From: CAIWHR01 sp963846855
Lineage (GTDB): Bacteria; Pseudomonadota; Gammaproteobacteria; Burkholderiales; Casimicrobiaceae
Assembly (NCBI GenBank): GCA_963846855.1
Contig: CAWJXK010000007.1
Span: forward strand, 124,001-188,000
Length of the DNA: 64,000 nucleotides
Reading direction: 5' to 3'
The notes under the pieces were generated by a model, which saw only the letters and a program-made list of their open reading frames with translations, searched no databases and was not told the DNA's origin. Made by a program: the position numbers and the translations under genes. Numbering within the stretch: the stretch's first letter is position 1; each line of letters opens with the position of its first letter. This document shows, piece after piece, positions 17,823 to 26,617 of the stretch.

Positions 17823-18644
17823 TCAGTGGTTCGCGTAGGAGTACTGATTGCTTGCGCCGTTCGGCGGTCCGTAGGCGGCCGGATGCGGCGCGTAGCTGCC
17901 CGAGTTCGACACGTACCGGTCGCCGCCCTGGGTATAAGCGCCCGGCGGGGCGTAATTGCCCTGCGGCGGCGCATATCCATTCCCTTGTGGTGGCACATAT
18001 CCGTTGCGCTGCGGCGGCGGCGCGGTGGGCGCCTGATTGTAGTAGCCCTGATCCGGCGCGTTGTTCGCATTCGGCGATCCGTACGCGGGTTGACCGTAGG
18101 GTTGGGAGTAACCGCGCGGATAGTAACCGGGATTGGGCGCGTAGCCGTTGTAGCCGCGATATCCGCCGTAGTAGGCCGCGCGCGGCGGGTAATACCGAGC
18201 GGGCGGCGCGTAGTAGGCCGAGGCCGCTGGCGGCCCGTAGTACGGAGCCGCGGGCGCCGGGTAATACGCTTGCGGCGCCGCGTACGCGGGCGGCGCGTAG
18301 CCTGGTGCCGGCGCATAGCCGTCGCCGCCATAGCCGACGGGCGGAACATTGCCTGCTGCGGGAGGGTAATAGCCCGGCGCGCTGGCGGCGGCGCCGATGA
18401 CGGCCAGCGGGAGCGTCACGATCGCGGCTGCGGTGCCGACCACCGCGGCGGCGAGTCCGAACAGCGGATAGAACGGATTGACGTAACCGTAATGCCCGCC
18501 TCCATGCCCGTAATGCCCGCCTCCGCCATATCTGTAATGGCCGCCACCGTAGTGGCCGCCGCCATTCGCGAGCGCGGATGAAACGGGCGCGGCGGCAAGA
18601 ACCAATGCCAGTGCGCCGACAGCTGCCGTCTTGAACCTGGTCAT
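17823..18644 (-). CDS. exported Gly/Tyr/Pro-rich low-complexity protein
   Basis: A 273-residue protein with a clear signal peptide (MTRFKTAAVGALALVLAAAP, cleavage after ALA). A Gly-His-Tyr segment (GGGHYGGGHYRYGGGGHYGH) follows, then one hydrophobic stretch (LFGLAAAVVGTAAAIVTLPL), then a long Tyr/Pro/Gly/Ala-rich tail with repeats such as GYAPPQGN and YYPPR. Such proteins are common exported, possibly surface or matrix, proteins in proteobacteria, with no catalytic residues. The start ATG at 18644 is preceded only weakly by a ribosome site. The reading frame has been kept open over low-complexity sequence, which supports it being real. Confidence 0.65.
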   Translation of the reverse strand: MTRFKTAAVGALALVLAAAPVSSALANGGGHYGGGHYRYGGGGHYGHGGGHYGYVNPFYPLFGLAAAVVGTAAAIVTLPLAVIGAAASAPGYYPPAAGNVPPVGYGGDGYAPAPGYAPPAYAAPQAYYPAPAAPYYGPPAASAYYAPPARYYPPRAAYYGGYRGYNGYAPNPGYYPRGYSQPYGQPAYGSPNANNAPDQGYYNQAPTAPPPQRNGYVPPQGNGYAPPQGNYAPPGAYTQGGDRYVSNSGSYAPHPAAYGPPNGASNQYSYANH

Positions 18645-19000
18645 CGTTCGGACTCCCGGTGGGGCCAGCGCGGACATCGCGCACTCGGCGGAATCCACCG
18701 TAGCACCGAAGGGAACGCAACGCAACCGTACCGTTTCAGGGGTTAACGGCCGGATTCATCACCGCTGCCCGAGGGAAATCCGCGTTCGTCACTCTCATCA
18801 GGCGGACACGGGCGGATTGTGCTGCCACCATTCATGCCGCGATCGACGACCGATTGAAATGCATTGTTACATTTGCGTCGAAATCGGCGGAGGCCGAGCC
18901 TCGCAACATCGTGCCCGGTCCGTCGATCTTCAGGAGGATTCCGAGGCGTCGAATGCAGCAGACGCGTGCAGGCGTATTGGCGTGACGCGCGTCCCTCGAC
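18645..19000. other. intergenic stretch without a recognisable gene
   Basis: These 356 nt lie between the Gly/Tyr-rich gene (promoter end) and the 3' end of the next reverse-strand gene. The frames give only unstructured Arg/Ser-rich translations. No terminator, RNA or repeat stands out. Confidence 0.4.
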
Positions 19001-19390
19001 TCATTGGACTTTGACGCGCATCACCTTCTTGTCGTACTCGGCCTCGGTCTGCATCGTGATTTCCTTGCCGCCGGGCGCGTAGACGCGACCGCCGCTGCCG
19101 CGGCATTCGTTGCGCGCGTACTGGCATGGCCCCATCTCGGGATGCTTGGCGCACAGCGGATAAACGTTCGCGGCAAATTCGATCGGCGCCACATTGCGGA
19201 CGCCGCCGGCTTCGGTCACGCACACATAGAGCTTGTCGGGCGGAACGACGATCGGTGCCTTCGCGGGCGCCGAGGGGACATCGGTCGCGACGGCGGCAGG
19301 CGGAGCCGGTGCGGGATCGGCGGCGACCGACACCCCCGCACCTGCCGCGAAGGCGACTGCGATCGTCAGACGAAGGAAGCGCAACTTCAT
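19001..19390 (-). CDS. small exported cysteine-containing protein
   Basis: A 129-residue protein. A signal peptide (MKLRFLRLTIAVAFAAGAGV, cleavage after VAA) is followed by an Ala/Pro linker (PAPAPPAAVATDVPSAPAKA). A C-terminal domain of about 75 residues has four cysteines (YVCVTEAGG, YPLCAKH, GPCQYARNECRGSG) that could form two disulfides in the periplasm. No family is recognised. The start ATG at 19390 was chosen because it begins the signal peptide. Its 3' end is clean: the stop TGA is followed by non-coding DNA. Confidence 0.65.
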   Translation of the reverse strand: MKLRFLRLTIAVAFAAGAGVSVAADPAPAPPAAVATDVPSAPAKAPIVVPPDKLYVCVTEAGGVRNVAPIEFAANVYPLCAKHPEMGPCQYARNECRGSGGRVYAPGGKEITMQTEAEYDKKVMRVKVQ

Positions 19391-19486
19391 GACCGCGCGG
19401 CCTTTCATTGCGTGCAGAAATTGCACGATGCGCTCCGACAGCAAACCGTGGTCAACTCTTGAGACAGCGGACGAGGGCGACCGTTC

Positions 19487-20131
19487 CTACTTCCGCAGGC
19501 CGAGCACCGCCTCGGCAATTTTTTCGACCGCGGCCTGCGTACCGTCGACGTGAACGACCCCGTCGAGCTGCGCGGCGCCTTCCATGCCGATGACGAGCTT
19601 GCGGAACTGGCGGCCGAGCGCGACCTCGGACAGCGTCCCATAGCTGGTGCCGATGGCGACGAGGCAGAATGACGCTCGCGCGATCAGCGCATTGCGCGCT
19701 TCGCCGATGCCGGTCGCGAGCACGATGCCGACGAACGAATTGGCCAGCGACGGATCCGCGTCGGGCAGGAGGCCGATCGACGTGCCGCCGACGCGCGCGA
19801 CGCCTTCGCACACCGCCTGCATGACGCCGCCGCGGCCGCCGCACAGGACGACGAAGCCGCAGTCCGCGAGCCGCTCGCCCAGCCGCGAAGCCGCCTGCGA
19901 CTGCGCGGGCGTCGCGTCACGCGGGCCGATCACGCCGATGGGCTCGCGCACCGGATTGGGGCTGTCGCGCTGCAGCCACGTCACCGCGCCAAGCAGGTCC
20001 ACCGCTTCGCCATTGGTGCGCGCCGCGCCCGACGTGTCGGGAAGCCAGGTGCGCGTCAGCGCGTCGAAGCGCAGGCCGCGCGAATCGAAGAGCTCATGCG
20101 CCGCGCGGTGCAGATTGAAGGTGTCGTTCAT
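19487..20131 (-). CDS. LOG/SLOG-type nucleotide-binding protein (TIGR00725-like)
   Basis: A 214-residue protein. Residues 1-60 are a variable N-terminal part. From about 65 on there is a Rossmann-like SLOG domain: PIGVIGPRDATPAQSQAASR, then FVVLCGGRGGVMQAVCEGVA (phosphate-binding GGRGGVM), EARNALIARAS, and GTSYGTLSEVAL. These are the LOG-family signatures, with the usual PGGxGTxxE loop changed to GTSYGTLSE. Relatives cleave or bind nucleotides (cytokinin riboside phosphate hydrolases) or are uncharacterised TIGR00725 proteins. The start at 20131 excludes an Arg-rich leader. It is divergent from pepF. Confidence 0.7.
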   Translation of the reverse strand: MNDTFNLHRAAHELFDSRGLRFDALTRTWLPDTSGAARTNGEAVDLLGAVTWLQRDSPNPVREPIGVIGPRDATPAQSQAASRLGERLADCGFVVLCGGRGGVMQAVCEGVARVGGTSIGLLPDADPSLANSFVGIVLATGIGEARNALIARASFCLVAIGTSYGTLSEVALGRQFRKLVIGMEGAAQLDGVVHVDGTQAAVEKIAEAVLGLRK

Positions 20132-20315
20132 GACGTGAGCCGATCCATTCTGTCCACCCGGCGGGCGGCAACCATAATCGCCACGGGATGCTACCACCCG
20201 CGTTCGGGTGCGATCCACGAAACGCATGGGTGAAACGCGGCTGGCATCCCCGGATTCTCGTTCCGCCACGCGAAGCGTAGAATCCCGCGCTCCTCCACCC
20301 TTTCCGCGGGCCCTC

Positions 20316-22166
20316 ATGCGCTCCCTTGCGATTTCGATTATCGTCGCTGTCATCCTCGCCGCGCCCGTTCGCGCCGAAACCATCGCCGACCGCTGGAACC
20401 TCGCGGAGATCTACCCGACGACCGCCGCATGGAATGCAGACGCCGACAAGCTCGACGGCCAGTTCAAGGAATTTGCCGACTGCAAGGGCCATCTGGGCGA
20501 TGGCGTCGCGCGCTTCCGCCAGTGCCTCGACCTGCAGGCCGACATGACGAAGCGCTACTACCGGATGGCGGCCTATTCCGGCGAGCAGGCGTCCGAGGAC
20601 ACCGGGAACCCGGCGTTCCTGGAGCTCGACCAGAAGGCGGACATCATGGGCTCGCGCCTCGGCGAGGCGACCGCGTTCGTCGACCCCGAGGTGCTGCATC
20701 TCGGCAAGGACCGGATCGCCCAGTTCCTGAAGGAAGACCCGGCGCTTTCGATCTACCGGTTCCCGCTGGAGGAAACGCTTCGCCTCGCGCCGCACACGCT
20801 TTCCGACGAAGGCGAGGCGCTGGTCGCGAAGTTCTCGCTCATGGACAACGCCGGCGGCTCGGCCTACACGATTCTGACCAACGCGGACATCCCGTGGCCG
20901 AAGATCAAGCTCTCGACCGGCGAGGAGGTGACGCTCGACGAATCGGCGTACACCAAGTATCGCGAGCTGCCGAACCGCGACGACCGCAAGAAGGTGATGG
21001 ACGCTTTCTTCGGCACCTTCAAGACCTACGAGCGCACCATCGGCGTCAACCTGTACTCGCAGCTGAAGCAGAACGCCGTCTACGCGAAGGTGCGCAAGTA
21101 TCCGGACTCGATCACGCGCTCGCTCGACGCGAGGAATACGCCGGTGGCAGTGTTCGATACGCTGATCCGCGAGACCAACGCGACTCTGCCCACGCTGCAC
21201 CGCTACTTCCGCCTTCGCGCGAAGATGCTGGGCGTGCCCCAGCTCCATTACTACGACATCTACCCCCCGCTGGTGCACAGCGACATCAAGCTGCCGTTCG
21301 ACGTGGGGAGGAAACTCGTGCTGGAGGCGGTGGCTCCGCTCGGCAGCGACTATGTCGCCGCGCTCACGTACGGATTCGACCACCGCTGGATGGACACGTA
21401 TCCGCGTCCGCACAAGCAGTCCGGCGCACACATGGACGGCTACGCGTACGACGTGCATCCGTACGTGCTGATGAACTACAACGACGACTACGAGTCCGTG
21501 ACGACGGTGGCGCACGAGTGGGGTCACGCGATGCACTCGTACCTCGCCAACAAGGCGCAGCCGTTCGTGACGGCGAATTACGCCATCTTCATCGCCGAGA
21601 TCGCGTCGACTTTCAACGAGGAGCTGCTGTTGCAGCGCGTTCTGGAGACGACGAAGAACGACGACGAGCGGCTCTACTACCTCGGCTACGCGCTGGAGCA
21701 GCTGCGCGCGACGTTCTACCGTCAGGCGATGTTCGCCGAGTTCGAGCGCAACATTCACGCGCGTGCCGACAAAGGCGAACCCCTGACCGGTGAGGCACTC
21801 ACCAAGACCTACTGCGAGATCCTGAAGCGCTATCACGGCGCCAAGGAAGGCGTGGTCGACATCGACGACGCGTACTGCGTCGAATGGGAATACATCCCGC
21901 ACTTCTACAACGGCTTCTACGTCTACCAGTACGCGACGTCGATCGCCGCGAGCGCGCTCTTCGCGCAGCAGGTGGGCAAGAAGGAGCCCGGGGCGCTCAA
22001 TCGCTACCTCGACTTGCTGAAGGCGGGCGGCTCCGGCTATCCCTACGAGCTCGTGAAGAAGGCGGGCGTGGATCTCGCGACGCCAGCGCCGTATCAGGCG
22101 CTCGCCGCGCGGATGAACTCGATCATGGACGAGATCGAGGCGATCCTCGCGCGGCAGAAGAAGTGA
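20316..22166 (+). CDS. pepF: exported oligoendopeptidase F (M3 peptidase)
   Basis: A 616-residue zinc metallopeptidase of the M3/PepF family. A signal peptide (MRSLAISIIVAVILAAPVRA) precedes the N-terminal helical domain (IADRWNLAEIYPTTAAWNAD). The catalytic centre is HEWGHAMHS (His400, Glu401, His404), with the third ligand Glu in the following helix (FIAEIASTFNEELLLQ). The presence of a signal peptide is unusual for classical cytosolic PepF and points to a periplasmic peptide-degrading role. The length matches PepF (about 600). The start ATG at 20316 was chosen because it begins the signal peptide. It is 59 nt from the downstream cyclase gene. Confidence 0.9.
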   Translation: MRSLAISIIVAVILAAPVRAETIADRWNLAEIYPTTAAWNADADKLDGQFKEFADCKGHLGDGVARFRQCLDLQADMTKRYYRMAAYSGEQASEDTGNPAFLELDQKADIMGSRLGEATAFVDPEVLHLGKDRIAQFLKEDPALSIYRFPLEETLRLAPHTLSDEGEALVAKFSLMDNAGGSAYTILTNADIPWPKIKLSTGEEVTLDESAYTKYRELPNRDDRKKVMDAFFGTFKTYERTIGVNLYSQLKQNAVYAKVRKYPDSITRSLDARNTPVAVFDTLIRETNATLPTLHRYFRLRAKMLGVPQLHYYDIYPPLVHSDIKLPFDVGRKLVLEAVAPLGSDYVAALTYGFDHRWMDTYPRPHKQSGAHMDGYAYDVHPYVLMNYNDDYESVTTVAHEWGHAMHSYLANKAQPFVTANYAIFIAEIASTFNEELLLQRVLETTKNDDERLYYLGYALEQLRATFYRQAMFAEFERNIHARADKGEPLTGEALTKTYCEILKRYHGAKEGVVDIDDAYCVEWEYIPHFYNGFYVYQYATSIAASALFAQQVGKKEPGALNRYLDLLKAGGSGYPYELVKKAGVDLATPAPYQALAARMNSIMDEIEAILARQKK

Positions 22167-22225
22167 GCGCCGGCGGCGGCGGCTGAACGCGCCGCTGCGT
22201 CCGCCGGCCATCCGAAGGAGGTCGC

Positions 22226-23980
22226 GTGCGCCGACTTGCCGCCATCCTCGCCGCTGATGTGGTCGGCTACAGCCGGCACATGGCCGAGGACGAGGTCGCG
22301 ACGCTCGCGGCGCTTAAGGCGACGCGCGCGGAACTCCTGGAGCCCGCCTTTGCGGAGCACGGCGGCCGCCTCGTCAAGCTGTGGGGCGACGGCGTGCTGG
22401 TCGAATTTCCGAGCGTGGTCGGCGCGCTGGAATGCGCGGCGGCCGTCCAGCGCGGGATGCAGGCGCGCAACGCGGACGCGTCGACGGCACGAAAGCTGCA
22501 GCTTCGCATCGGCATCAACTTAGGCGACGTGATCGTCGAGACCGATGCGGCGGGCGCCGACGACATCTATGGCGACGGCGTCAACATCGCGGCGCGGCTG
22601 CAGGAAATCGCGGAACCGGGCGGCATCGTCGTCTCGCACACCGTTGTAAATCACGTGCGCAACAAGGTCGCGCTCAGTTTCGTCGCGCTGGGCGAGCGCC
22701 AGCTGAAGAACATCGACGAGGCGGTCGCGATCTACGACGTCGGATTCAACGATCCTTCCGCCGCGGCGCGCCCCGAGCAAGTGCTCGCGCGGCCGGCGGT
22801 GGCAATCCTGCCGTTCGACAACATGTCCGGCGATCCCGCGCAGGAGTATTTCGCCGACGGCATCACCGAGGACCTCATCACCGCGCTCTCCGCGTGGCGC
22901 TGGTTCCCCGTGATCGCGCGCAATTCGACGTTCACGTTCAAGGCGCGCGCGGTCAACGTCGTCGAGGTCGGCAAGGCGCTCGGCGCCCGCTACGTCGTCG
23001 AGGGCAGCGTGCAGCGCGCCGGCGATCGGGTCCGCATCACCGCGCAGCTGATCGATGCGAGCAACGCGGTCCATCTGTGGGCGCAGAACTACGACCGGCG
23101 TCTCGGCGACGTGTTCGACCTGCAGGACGAGATCACCCGCGCGATCGTCGGCGCGATCGAGCCGCAGCTGACGCGTGCCGAGCAGCAGCGCGCCGCGCGC
23201 AAGCGGCCGGAGAGTCTCGACGCATGGGATCTCAGCCTGCAGGCGCTCGCGCACATCCGCAAGGGGACGCCCTCCGCGCTGGCGCAATCGAAGGCGCTGC
23301 TGACGCGCGCGGTCACGCTGAGCCCGAGCGCCAGCTACGCGCAGTCCTGGATGGCGCTCACACAGTTCCAGGGCGCGCTCGCCGGATGGACGGCCGACCC
23401 GGTGCGCTCGCTCGAGTCGACGTACGAGGCGGCGGAATCCGCGGTGGCGCTCGACGACAACGACTGGCTCGCGCACGCGCTCCTCGGCATCGCGACGCTG
23501 TGGTACCGGCGCGACTACGACAAGGCGGCCTCCGAGGAGGAAACGGCGATCGCGCTCAATCCGAGCGCCGCGATCGCGTACCACTTCAACGGCTGCGTGC
23601 TGACGTTCGCCGGCGATCCGGCGGCAGCGATCGCCCAGCTCGAGACGGTGGCGAAGCTCGATCCCCGCTTCCAGTTCATGCCCGTGACCCTTGCCGACAT
23701 CGGCCTCGCGCGCCTGCTGGTCGGCGAGCTCGACGAGGCGGTGCGCCAGTGCGAGCGCTCGATCGCGGCGCGGCGCGAGCACGTGCGCGCGTGGCAGCGC
23801 CTCGCGTCGGCGCTGGGCCACCTGGGGCGTGTCGACGCCGCGCGCGCGGCGCTCTCGCAGGTCAACACGCTGCAATCCGACTTCTCGGCCGCGTACGTCG
23901 CGGCGACGTACCCGTTCCGTGATCCGGCGCATACGGAAATCTTCTGCGGAGGTCTGCGCAAGGCGGGGTGGCAAGGTTGA
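22226..23980 (+). CDS. class III adenylate/guanylate cyclase with TolB-like domain and TPR repeats
   Basis: A 584-residue protein. The N-terminal class III cyclase domain (about residues 1-170) has RRLAAILAADVVGYSRHMAE (first metal Asp), KLWGDGVLVEFPSVVGALEC (second metal Asp), and DDIYGDGVNIAARLQEIAEP. A FlgO/TolB-like domain follows (PAVAILPFDNMSGDPAQEYF, then ADGITEDLITALS, and LWAQNYDRRLGDVFDLQDEI). Residues about 330-560 are TPR-like repeats. This architecture is common in proteobacteria and lacks a membrane segment. It would make cAMP or cGMP in response to a partner bound by the TPRs. The start is a GTG at 22226, after an AAGGAGGT site. Confidence 0.85.
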   Translation: MRRLAAILAADVVGYSRHMAEDEVATLAALKATRAELLEPAFAEHGGRLVKLWGDGVLVEFPSVVGALECAAAVQRGMQARNADASTARKLQLRIGINLGDVIVETDAAGADDIYGDGVNIAARLQEIAEPGGIVVSHTVVNHVRNKVALSFVALGERQLKNIDEAVAIYDVGFNDPSAAARPEQVLARPAVAILPFDNMSGDPAQEYFADGITEDLITALSAWRWFPVIARNSTFTFKARAVNVVEVGKALGARYVVEGSVQRAGDRVRITAQLIDASNAVHLWAQNYDRRLGDVFDLQDEITRAIVGAIEPQLTRAEQQRAARKRPESLDAWDLSLQALAHIRKGTPSALAQSKALLTRAVTLSPSASYAQSWMALTQFQGALAGWTADPVRSLESTYEAAESAVALDDNDWLAHALLGIATLWYRRDYDKAASEEETAIALNPSAAIAYHFNGCVLTFAGDPAAAIAQLETVAKLDPRFQFMPVTLADIGLARLLVGELDEAVRQCERSIAARREHVRAWQRLASALGHLGRVDAARAALSQVNTLQSDFSAAYVAATYPFRDPAHTEIFCGGLRKAGWQG

Positions 23981-24114
23981 ACATCGGGACGAGGGGATAG
24001 CTCGCGGCCCGCGTCGCGGTCGAATCGACGGCGCCCGACGAATGGCGGGCCGGCCGATGAACCGCGAACAGGTGCGCCGGTCTTACCGGAATCGGAGGCC
24101 GCAGGGAGATCGCC

Positions 24115-24714
24115 ATGGAAAAGCAGGTCTACAAGCCATTGCCGATGACGACGATGCGCGCCGGCACGATCTGCCAGCCGCCGTCCTCCTATGTATCGCA
24201 GCCCGTCCGCGCCGACACGCCGGCGGTCGAGGTGATGACCGATCTGCGCCGCGTGCAGGCGGCGACGATTCGCCCGGACGCGACGCTCGCGCAGGCGAAT
24301 CAGGCGATGATCGCGAGCGGCGTGCGGCTTCTGCTCGTCGTGGGGCTGCACGGCGTGATCGACGGCCTCATCACCGCGCGCGACCTCATGGGCGAGCGTT
24401 CCATCAACCTGCTGCACGAGCGCGGGGGCAGGCACAAGTCGCTCACCGTCGCCGACGTGATGACGCCGCGCGGCGCGATCGATGTGCTCGAGATCTCGAC
24501 CGTGCAGCGTGCCGAGGTCGGCGACATCGTCGCGACGCTGAAGGATGCGGGACGCCAGCACGCGCTGGTGGTCGATCGCGATCCGCTGACGCACGAGGAG
24601 ACGCTGCGCGGCATCTTCTCGGCCACGCAGATCGGGCGTCAGCTCGGCGTGCCGATCCTCATCTTCGAGGTGGCGCACACGTTCGCGGAGATCGAGTCCG
24701 AGCTCGCGAAGTAG
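24115..24714 (+). CDS. CBS domain protein
   Basis: A 199-residue protein with two CBS motifs. The first is VQAATIRPDATLAQANQAMI, then GVRLLLVVGLHGVIDGLITA (about residues 42-84). The second is VADVMTPRGAIDVLEISTVQ, then ADVGDI-type helix, ALVVDRD and LRGIFSATQIGRQLG (about 115-180). CBS pairs bind adenine nucleotides and act as energy or redox sensors. There is no attached catalytic or membrane domain, so it is likely a stand-alone regulator or partner subunit. A GGAGA site 7 nt before the ATG at 24115 supports the start. Its target protein is not visible in the neighbourhood. Confidence 0.8.
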   Translation: MEKQVYKPLPMTTMRAGTICQPPSSYVSQPVRADTPAVEVMTDLRRVQAATIRPDATLAQANQAMIASGVRLLLVVGLHGVIDGLITARDLMGERSINLLHERGGRHKSLTVADVMTPRGAIDVLEISTVQRAEVGDIVATLKDAGRQHALVVDRDPLTHEETLRGIFSATQIGRQLGVPILIFEVAHTFAEIESELAK

Positions 24715-24742
24715 GCGCGGCGGGGCGGCCCACGCCGCCGAA

Positions 24743-24970
24743 TCACTTCTTCCGCATCAGGAAGGTGAAGGTGTTGTCCGCTTCGGCGGACGAGATCAGC
24801 ACGTGCCCGGTCTGGTTGGCGAACGCCTGCATGTCCTTGACCGAGCCGGGGTCGGTCGCGACGATCTTCAGCACCTGCCCCGACGCGAGCTCGTTGAGCG
24901 ACTTCTTGGTCTTCAGGATCGGCAGCGGGCACGAGAGCCCGCGCGCGTCGAGTTCCTTGTCGAATTCCAT
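24743..24970 (-). CDS. TusA/SirA-like sulfur carrier family protein
   Basis: A 75-residue protein with the TusA/SirA/YedF signature LDARGLSCPLPILKTKKSL near the N-terminus, with Cys14 in CPLP, followed by KIVATDPGSVKDMQAFANQT. The family transfers sulfur as a cysteine persulfide, for example to tRNA thiolation or to sulfur oxidation enzymes. Whether this one is TusA itself or a YedF-like relative cannot be told, since no dsrEFH or tusBCD genes are here. The start ATG at 24970 follows an AAGGAGA site. It is convergent with the CBS gene, with only 28 nt between the stops. Confidence 0.8.
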   Translation of the reverse strand: MEFDKELDARGLSCPLPILKTKKSLNELASGQVLKIVATDPGSVKDMQAFANQTGHVLISSAEADNTFTFLMRKK

Positions 24971-25110
24971 CGTGATGTCTCCTTGCCGGCGCTGCGATTC
25001 GCGCCGTTGACCGTCATTGTCGCAAATTGCGCGCGGCCGTGCGCTTGGGGAAACGACGTCCGGCCCGCGCCGCGATTTCGGCGCGTCTTCCGCCGTTCCG
25101 GCCGCGGTCG

Positions 25111-26031
25111 TCAGAACGTGTACTGCAGCGTCGCGCCGAGCGCCGGCCCGATCTTGTAGTCGTCGCTGTAGCGGCCGCTGCCGTCGGAATGGTCGACCGA
25201 AAGCTTGCCGCCGGTGACGAGCGCCCCGTAGAAATCGAGCCGCAGGTCCTTCGAGAACTTGCGCGAGATGCGCAGGAAGAGCGGGATGAAGCTGTTCTCG
25301 CCGATGCCGTCCGGGGTCGGCGCGTCCTGCGCGAGGCGGAAGCGGTAGCTGCGGTACGAAAGGCCTTCCGCATATTCCCACTGGTCGTTCGGCGTGTAGA
25401 CCGCCTCGAGGCCGGCGCCGCCGACCGGGCCCGCGGCGAAAGGATTGGCGATCCGCCACTTGTCGTTGATTTTCCATTTGACGATCAGGAACGGCAGCGC
25501 CTGGGTCTTGTCGATGCGCCGGAACACGCTGACGCCCAGGCCGACGACGAGATCGGGCGAGAAGATCTTCGACGCCGAGGCGACCGCGCCGTAGGTCAAC
25601 GCGTCGCTCGTGTTGGCGCCGTTCTCGTAGGCCCACTGCACGATCGGCGTCACGTTGAAGAACCATTCCTGCGAGTACGCGTAATTGAATGCGACGCCGA
25701 TGCTGGGGGCGTTGAGGCTCTTCCACGGCGCGATTCCGCCGAACGCCGTCGGCGAATCGAAATTCCACGATTGGTATTCGTAGCCGAGCTGGAGCCCCAC
25801 GGAAAGCTGCGGCGTGAGCTCGCGCGCGAGCTTCGCGCTCGCGATGCCGCCGGCCCAGTTGAATCGCCCGCCGCTGTCGAGATCGGTATTGAACTGTCCG
25901 TAGCCCGTGATCGACGCCGATCCGGTGACGCCGCCCGAGGCCGAGTCCTCCGCCCGGACAGGCGAAGAGGCGATGGCCAGGACAACGGCAGTGGCGAGAA
26001 GAGCGAAACGGGCACGACGGCGCTGCAGCAT
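25111..26031 (-). CDS. outer-membrane beta-barrel protein
   Basis: A 306-residue protein with a signal peptide (RFALLATAVVLAIASSPVRA) and alternating amphipathic strands: FNWAGGIASAKLARELTPQL, SVGLQLGYEYQSWNF, KWRIANPFAAGPVGGAGLEA, FLRISRKFSKDLRLDFYGAL. It ends with LGATLQYTF, a terminal aromatic that is the usual recognition end for BamA insertion. The number of strands suggests about 12-14. No family is certain. The start is the ATG at 26031. It is transcribed away from the dcw promoter region, and its 5' end is 466 nt from the mraZ box. Confidence 0.75.
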   Translation of the reverse strand: MLQRRRARFALLATAVVLAIASSPVRAEDSASGGVTGSASITGYGQFNTDLDSGGRFNWAGGIASAKLARELTPQLSVGLQLGYEYQSWNFDSPTAFGGIAPWKSLNAPSIGVAFNYAYSQEWFFNVTPIVQWAYENGANTSDALTYGAVASASKIFSPDLVVGLGVSVFRRIDKTQALPFLIVKWKINDKWRIANPFAAGPVGGAGLEAVYTPNDQWEYAEGLSYRSYRFRLAQDAPTPDGIGENSFIPLFLRISRKFSKDLRLDFYGALVTGGKLSVDHSDGSGRYSDDYKIGPALGATLQYTF

Positions 26032-26472
26032 GCAAGGACTCCGTGGCGGGAAAGGCGGGTGAGGGGAGGCCGCGCCGTCGGGGTGACGGGTGAGGCGGAT
26101 AACGGCGCGGCGATTCTACCGCACGGAACCTCGCCCGCCCTCGTCCGTGCACTGTCGGAAGGCGAGCCCGGGCCATTCCGCTGGCATGAAGCGCGTGCCA
26201 GTGCGGCGAAAACCCAGCTGCTGCGCCGGATCTTCGCTGCCGCGAACCACCCGGCAGTACTTTTCCCCGCCAGTCGATGGTGCGTCCGCCGCACTTTGAC
26301 TCGGGAATGTGGGGCGCGACGGCCTCCGTCGAACGATCGTACGGTTTTGTCGAAAGAACCACTTTAATCCTCCCAACTTACTTTCGATTTATCCGGTAAG
26401 TAATTGATTTGTAATTAATATGAAATTTAGGCAACAGTTCGGCTAAGTCCTTGTTCGAAATACGAAAAAGGG
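26032..26472. other. upstream region of the dcw cluster, AT-rich at its end
   Basis: This 441-nt stretch holds the promoter side of the reverse-strand barrel gene and then turns AT-rich from about 26365 to 26460, unusual in this GC-rich window. The AT-rich part contains TTACTT-n14-AAGTAA (26378-26403) and could be an UP-element or regulatory site for the mraZ promoter. I see no gene. Confidence 0.45.
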
Positions 26473-26502
26473 TTGACCGCTGCGCATTCGTTCCCCTATA
26501 GT
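26473..26502 (+). promoter_or_regulatory. predicted sigma70 promoter of the dcw cluster
   Basis: A -35 TTGACC (26473-26478) and -10 TATAGT (26497-26502) are separated by 18 bp and preceded by AT-rich DNA. The expected start near 26509 puts the MraZ boxes immediately downstream of or at the transcription start. No other promoter of this quality is seen up to ftsZ. Confidence 0.7.
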
Positions 26503-26511
26503 CGCAAAAGG

Positions 26512-26536
26512 TGGGAAAAAGTGGGTTTAGGTGGGG
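26512..26536 (+). promoter_or_regulatory. MraZ operator, three TGGGN boxes
   Basis: Three direct repeats, TGGGA (26512), TGGGT (26522) and TGGGG (26532), are spaced exactly 10 bp apart with 5-bp spacers. This is the known MraZ recognition array, one helical turn per box. Lying just after the promoter, it should let MraZ repress its own operon. The sequence pattern is directly visible; repression here is inferred from the family. Confidence 0.8.
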
Positions 26537-26617
26537 CATTTTGGTCTCGGCATTGGAAAAGGCCCGGTCCAGGTTAATGAGCACTCACCAACATCACAGG
26601 CAGGGAGGAGTGCCGGC

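Noticed and set aside
24715..24742. GC-rich inverted repeat between the CBS and TusA-like genes as bidirectional terminator
   Set aside because: Only a 6-bp stem with no T-run on either strand.
26378..26584. 68-residue reverse frame across the mraZ promoter and boxes
   Set aside because: It lies in the AT-rich regulatory region, has no family, and covers the promoter and MraZ operator; chance frame.
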